The notes below the pieces were generated by a model, which searched no databases, was not told the DNA's origin, and saw nothing but the letters and a program-made list of their open reading frames with translations. This document shows positions 60,061-64,000 of a stretch of 64,000 bases of DNA, piece after piece. This DNA comes from Gracilaria gracilis (Eukaryota; Rhodophyta; Florideophyceae; Gracilariales; Gracilariaceae), in contig JARGSG010000015.1 of the NCBI GenBank assembly GCA_030374805.1, forward strand, positions 868,001 to 932,000, written 5' to 3'. Positions within the stretch are counted from its first letter, which is position 1; each line of letters opens with the position of its first letter. Position numbers and translations under genes: made by a program.

Positions 60061-61695
60061 TTAGTATGGTACAGATCCATCATCTTCTTTCTTATCAATT
60101 TTGACCATGTCATCTATGCGAATGATTGTGAGGGCAGCTTCTGTAGCAAACTGGATGATCTTCTTCTTGCTCACAGCCGGTTCTACCACCCCTTCTGCAA
60201 GATTGTCCCGAAGAGATCCAGCGTCTAGATCTAGTCCGAAAGTAGACAGCTTGGCTTTAGAGTCTTCATTTTGTGCAGCATGATGAACTGCTTTGAGCTT
60301 TGCAACCAGATCTGTTGAATCGTGAGCCGCGTTCATTGCTAGAGTCTTTGGTATCACCAGAAGAGCTTCAGCAAATTCTGCAATTGCTAGCTGTTCGCGA
60401 GAACCGATCATTGTCGCGAAGTTCTCAAGATGAATCGAGAGGGCAGCTTCTACTGCCCCGCCACCCGCGACTACGGAATTAGACTCTAGTGTTCGCTTCA
60501 CGACACAGACAGCATCATGGAATGAGCGGGACATCTCGTCGCACATGTACTCGTTAGGGCCACGCAGTAAAACAGAGCAAGCCGCAGTTGACTTGCAATT
60601 CTTCATTATCAGAATGCTGTCATCTCGAATTCGCTCCTCATATACTTCGTCGGCGTACCCAAGTAGTGAGTGGTCGAATGATTCTTCACCGCCCAGATCT
60701 GCCATAGCTACCTGAACTGTTGCACCAGTGGCTTTCGCGATACGCTCCAGATCTCGCTCAGACACACGACGAACAGCAATTGCACCAGCCTCCACAAAGT
60801 ACTTGAGAGCAGCATCATCGATTCCTTTCGTGGTGAGAACAACGTTTGCACCGGCCTTCAATACAGCATTAATTCGGTCCCTTGTAATATCAAGTTCTTT
60901 CTCTTGTGCTTTGTTCAGCTCCTCCGGATTCTCGATTAACACAGATACACCCATCTTCATTTTCGCCCGGCGCAAATCAACATCCAAACAGGCGATTTTA
61001 GCTGGAGCAACTCTTCTGGGCATAAGTTGACTTGATCTCGTCATGTTCAACGCGTATCCTGGGAGTAGTTCACTCTCCTTTGCGCTCTTTCCCTGTGCTT
61101 TCAGAACATGTATGGCCTCGATGGGGTACTTATACTTGCCGCTTGAGGTCGGAGTCTTTACCGCCATAACAGCGTCTACAGCCATGGTAGCGAACTTCAA
61201 ACTCTCGGCACTCCCCAATATTTTGCTAGAAAGACTAGTCTTGGCTGCGTTGATCAGTGTCTCGCGGGCGAGTTTATCAACAGGTTTGGCGAGTTTATCT
61301 CTTAGGTACTTGCAACCTTCGCGCATAGCAAGGCGGTAGCCGGTGATGATGTTAGTAGGATGAATTCGAGACCGGACGAGTTCATTCGCTCGGCGGAGCA
61401 GTTCGGCAGCTAGAATGACGACAGATGTCGTTCCGTCTCCAACCTCCTCATCCTGTTGCGCTGCCAATTCCGTCAATACCTTTGCGGCAGGATGCTCCAC
61501 TTCTAGTAACCTCAAGATTGTCGCCCCATCGTTCGTGACGGTAACATCTCCGACTTCGTCCACCAACATTTTGTCAAGCCCCACTGGACCCAACGAACTC
61601 TTGACAATGTTCGCAACGGCCACGCATGCCGTAACATTGCCAGTACGAACGTCTTGGCCTGACTCTCTCTGACCCTTTATGACCAGGCTAGACAT
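60061..61695 (-). CDS. CCT1: Chaperonin CCT subunit 1 (TCP-1 alpha)
   Basis: 544 residues from the ATG at 61695, the usual CCT length. Group II chaperonin motifs: SSLGPVGLDKMLVDEVGDVT near the start (residues about 33-52), NDGATIL, GDGTTSVVILAAELL (ATP and Mg site) and VVAGGGAVEAALSIHLE near the end. VEHPAAKVLTELAAQQDEEV and IHPTNIITGYRLA match subunit 1. The complex folds actin and tubulin in the cytosol. The gene is intronless and appears intact. The start region is divergent from the small gene at 61755. Confidence 0.92.
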   Translation of the reverse strand: MSSLVIKGQRESGQDVRTGNVTACVAVANIVKSSLGPVGLDKMLVDEVGDVTVTNDGATILRLLEVEHPAAKVLTELAAQQDEEVGDGTTSVVILAAELLRRANELVRSRIHPTNIITGYRLAMREGCKYLRDKLAKPVDKLARETLINAAKTSLSSKILGSAESLKFATMAVDAVMAVKTPTSSGKYKYPIEAIHVLKAQGKSAKESELLPGYALNMTRSSQLMPRRVAPAKIACLDVDLRRAKMKMGVSVLIENPEELNKAQEKELDITRDRINAVLKAGANVVLTTKGIDDAALKYFVEAGAIAVRRVSERDLERIAKATGATVQVAMADLGGEESFDHSLLGYADEVYEERIRDDSILIMKNCKSTAACSVLLRGPNEYMCDEMSRSFHDAVCVVKRTLESNSVVAGGGAVEAALSIHLENFATMIGSREQLAIAEFAEALLVIPKTLAMNAAHDSTDLVAKLKAVHHAAQNEDSKAKLSTFGLDLDAGSLRDNLAEGVVEPAVSKKKIIQFATEAALTIIRIDDMVKIDKKEDDGSVPY

Positions 61696-61754
61696 GGTGA
61701 ACCCGTATCCGATCTCTTTAACGCGGAGAAATTTGATGAGAACTGATAGGACTG

Positions 61755-62425
61755 ATGACGCTGTTCCAATCCGCCGGGGGCTTTAAGCGTCTGGGAAAGT
61801 GCGTGCACGAATTATGCAAAACGAATGGGCACTCCCAATCGATCTTACGGTTATCCGCGGTAAATGAAAAAAAAAAACACCGTCGTCAAAGCCCACCAAC
61901 GATCTTCAACAGATCCAGAGCGCAACTTATCTCCAAGAATCGATTGACGAGAATGACGACCGTTCCTAAACAAGGCGATCTACACACTGTTGCGTACAAA
62001 CTGTGCCAACTCGGAAAAGGAGAGTCTGGTGTGATACCCAGTAGTGATCGATCCGTCGTCGCTGCGTTGATCTGTTGGCTGGATAGAGAATTGGGTATCT
62101 AGATACTGCACCAGTGAAAGAGTATCAAATCTGCATTGGATCAACCGGGTTAGCAAAAAGTTCTACGGACTCCTTTACATTTTCAGAAACAAATTTCATA
62201 AAAAGTTCGAAAAACGAAATAAAGGATTCAAACATAATTGGATCACAACTGACAACTGTACTCCAAACTGTGTACTCCAAGGATGAATGCCGTCTTACAG
62301 TAGGTTTGACAGAATGGTTTTTTGAGGTTGCTCGAAGAAAGAATTGCGTTGTGGATCTGAGCCAATTACCAGCTTACACGTATGGAACGTTGTCTTCCTT
62401 TCTGTCGTTTCTCCGCGACCAATGA
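61755..62425 (+). CDS. Small gene of unknown function, two frames joined by a short gap
   Basis: Frame 1 (61755-62102, ATG at 61755, or more likely at 61953: MTTVPKQGDLHTVAYKLCQL) ends in WLDRELGI and a stop. Frame 2 (62114-62425) has no ATG and reads KEYQICIGSTGLAKSS ... TEWFFEVARRKNCVVDLSQL. They fit together in phase if a 20-nt segment GTATCT...CACCAG (62095-62114) is removed, which gives a protein of about 152 residues from 61953. Twenty nucleotides is far below usual intron sizes, so a frameshift (decayed gene or error) is equally possible. I do not recognise the family. It sits between CCT1 (divergent) and the elongase (same strand). Confidence 0.4.
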
Positions 62426-62756
62426 AGGTGGCCTCCCACACACTGCAGCAAGATCTCTTGCACTGCTGTAAGGCTACAATGTTACCGTTGGCGACGATGC
62501 TCATCTGTCATGTCCCTATTCGGGACCCCCACGCATAGGCGCATAGCCAGCCGAAAGCGCTCCGTTAGATACTTCCTCTCTTCCTCTCTGGAGGACCCCC
62601 CTCACACCAAAAGCTGTTTTGGTTTCCATATTAGCTATAAGACTGTAGAGCGAGTATCATTGCTATCGATATTCGTTCTCATCAGCCAGCTTCAGAAGCG
62701 AATTCTCTCATCGCAAAGTCTGCAATCACGACAACTATCCGCCTTCTCCGTTCTAA
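62426..62756. promoter_or_regulatory. Upstream region of the elongase gene
   Basis: No gene is seen. GCTATAAG at 62634-62641 lies about 120 bp upstream of the elongase ATG and is the best TATA candidate. Confidence 0.35.
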
Positions 62757-63593
62757 ATGTCAGCCCCACAACTCGATTCTTTCAGAACATGGCTCGCCGA
62801 CTGGCGCTTTGAGCCCAATGTGACACTATTCAGTAGATGGCATTGGCCGGTCATCGCAGTTGTGGTTTACTTCATAATCATTTACGCGCTCCAGCGTGCT
62901 ATGGAAACCAAAAAACCGCTTGACATTCCCGAGTTTCTGTTCCTTCACAACTTCTCACTATGTATCGCTTCTTTCTTTTTAGGCTCATGGCTCACATATG
63001 CTCTGACTACGGCATACAGTTCGGGTCTATCCCCTCATGAAGTTTTGTGTTCTCGGCGAATGTACGAAGACGGTCATTTACAAATGATATACTACATTAA
63101 CATGTTTTTCAAGGTTTGGGAATTCTTGGACACTTTCTTACTTGCTTTGAGAAAGAAACCAATTGCTTTTCTTCATGCTTACCATCATGGTGCAACCCTG
63201 TTTTTGACATGGAGTCAGTTGATTGAGCATTCGAGTCCTCAATGGGTGCCTATCGTCATCAACCTATGGGTTCACGTTCTCATGTATTACTATTATGCCA
63301 TGTCTGCCTTGCGAATTCGCATTTGGTGGAAAAAGTACCTAACAACCTTACAAATTATGCAGTTCATCGTGGATGTCAGTGCTGTTGGATACGCCTACAC
63401 AACTTTCATCCTCTCCGGTTTTGATATCAATGTTTGTTATGGAACGACAAGAGGTGCTCTGGTTGGTTTGGGAGTCCTAACATCTTATCTACTTCTCTTT
63501 ATCAGGTTCTATATGCAGACATACACAAGGACCTCGGTAAAGGGACAAAGTTCTACAATTTCGGGTAGACTTGAAGAGAAGAAGGAGCAATAG
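62757..63593 (+). CDS. ELO-type fatty acid elongase (3-ketoacyl-CoA synthase)
   Basis: 278 residues, the normal ELO length, with about seven membrane segments. Signature motifs: KVWEFLDT (residues 119-126), the histidine box HAYHH (140-144), NLWVHVLMYYYY (169-180) and TTLQIMQ (196-202). The C-terminus KKEQ is a dilysine (KKxx) ER-retention signal. The enzyme condenses malonyl-CoA with acyl-CoA in the ER membrane, the first step of chain elongation. HAYHHGATLF resembles the fungal-type saturated and monounsaturated elongases more than typical PUFA elongases, but substrate choice is not decidable from sequence alone. Intact and intronless. Confidence 0.92.
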   Translation: MSAPQLDSFRTWLADWRFEPNVTLFSRWHWPVIAVVVYFIIIYALQRAMETKKPLDIPEFLFLHNFSLCIASFFLGSWLTYALTTAYSSGLSPHEVLCSRRMYEDGHLQMIYYINMFFKVWEFLDTFLLALRKKPIAFLHAYHHGATLFLTWSQLIEHSSPQWVPIVINLWVHVLMYYYYAMSALRIRIWWKKYLTTLQIMQFIVDVSAVGYAYTTFILSGFDINVCYGTTRGALVGLGVLTSYLLLFIRFYMQTYTRTSVKGQSSTISGRLEEKKEQ

Positions 63594-64000
63594 TGTGGAT
63601 CACCAAGGCTTTTCGTGCCGAGTCAATTTTACGACTTGCAAAGAACTCATGAGAGTCAACTTAAAACATGTACAACCTTTCAGGAAGCGTTTTCTAACTA
63701 TGTGGTTCAGAAGCCGCTCGGAGTCTGATTTCTTCTTGAAGCATCTAGATGCTCCGAACTAACGATATCCAGAGTCAACAGTGCTCCTCTTTGCTTATAA
63801 CTTGTTCATCTCTGTTTCGTTGCCTATGGGGCAAGAGGGATGGACAAAGTGAACTGAACAAAAGCAGTGTTTCGTTTTGGCAATTACCTTTTCCTTCAAC
63901 AGTGCGATTTCCGGAGAGGCAACCCTCGTTTGCCCGCAAACTGCGTAACTTTGGTTCAACTCTAGCAATTTATGAGATGTGTTCAGAATTTAAAGCTACA
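63594..64000. other. 3' flank of the elongase gene
   Basis: No supported gene; it holds the 3' UTR and unremarkable sequence to the end of the window. Confidence 0.4.

Noticed and set aside
61751-61807. Hammerhead-ribozyme-like CTGATGA followed by GAAA
   Set aside because: The stem that must sit directly before GAAA does not form.

Overview
The window looks like nuclear DNA of an intron-poor, repeat-rich eukaryote. My best guess is a multicellular (florideophyte) red alga. The reasons are long uninterrupted reading frames in typical eukaryotic housekeeping genes (chaperonin CCT1, an Nup192/205-like nucleoporin, an MLH3-type protein, SDHAF4, an ELO elongase), only one convincing intron (at the 5' end of a gene), and abundant decayed copia elements. 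This is inferred from gene style, not from a diagnostic marker.

The window has two halves. Positions 1 to about 30,100 are a transposable-element graveyard. In order it holds: a broken multi-exon gene of unknown function (1-1,509, minus); a frameshifted transposase-like relic with a HADN-x3-QNKN motif (2,272-4,120); copia remains (4,885-6,355 and 13,505-18,534, all minus) with two recognisable LTR copies and a primer site matching the anticodon arm of initiator tRNA-Met; a large relic of an unclassified polyprotein with a C-terminal cysteine cluster (7,383-12,908, plus); a 3.06-kb pogo-type DNA transposon with both terminal inverted repeats (18,999-22,057); a mariner-type transposase pseudogene (22,647-23,492); a DIRS-like tyrosine-recombinase retrotransposon (24,107-28,680, minus) between copies of a GC-rich hairpin repeat; and a small mariner-type MITE sharing a 41-bp perfect palindrome with another element end (29,598-29,830).

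Positions about 31,200-63,600 are a compact gene island. It holds an amino-acid transporter (minus) and, divergently across a GC-rich promoter with a TATA box, a polyglutamine RNA-binding protein with three clear RRMs and one 82-nt intron; a secreted tyrosinase (plus); a 2,073-residue protein of unknown function with helical repeats and an acidic then RRxS-rich tail (plus); an Nup192/205-like nucleoporin (minus); a DEVH-box RNA helicase (minus); an MLH3-type protein with the endonuclease motifs but without the ATPase motifs (minus); SDHAF4 (plus), tail to tail with CCT1 (minus); a small unrecognised gene (plus); and an ELO fatty-acid elongase (plus). These genes do not form a pathway. They are a normal mixture of housekeeping functions.

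The points most worth a second look are the MLH3-type protein without an ATPase site, a roughly 85-bp SINE-like element with a 13-bp target duplication and two hairpins (two copies), the half-tRNA primer site of the copia element, and palindromic CCAACGG motifs in two intergenic regions.
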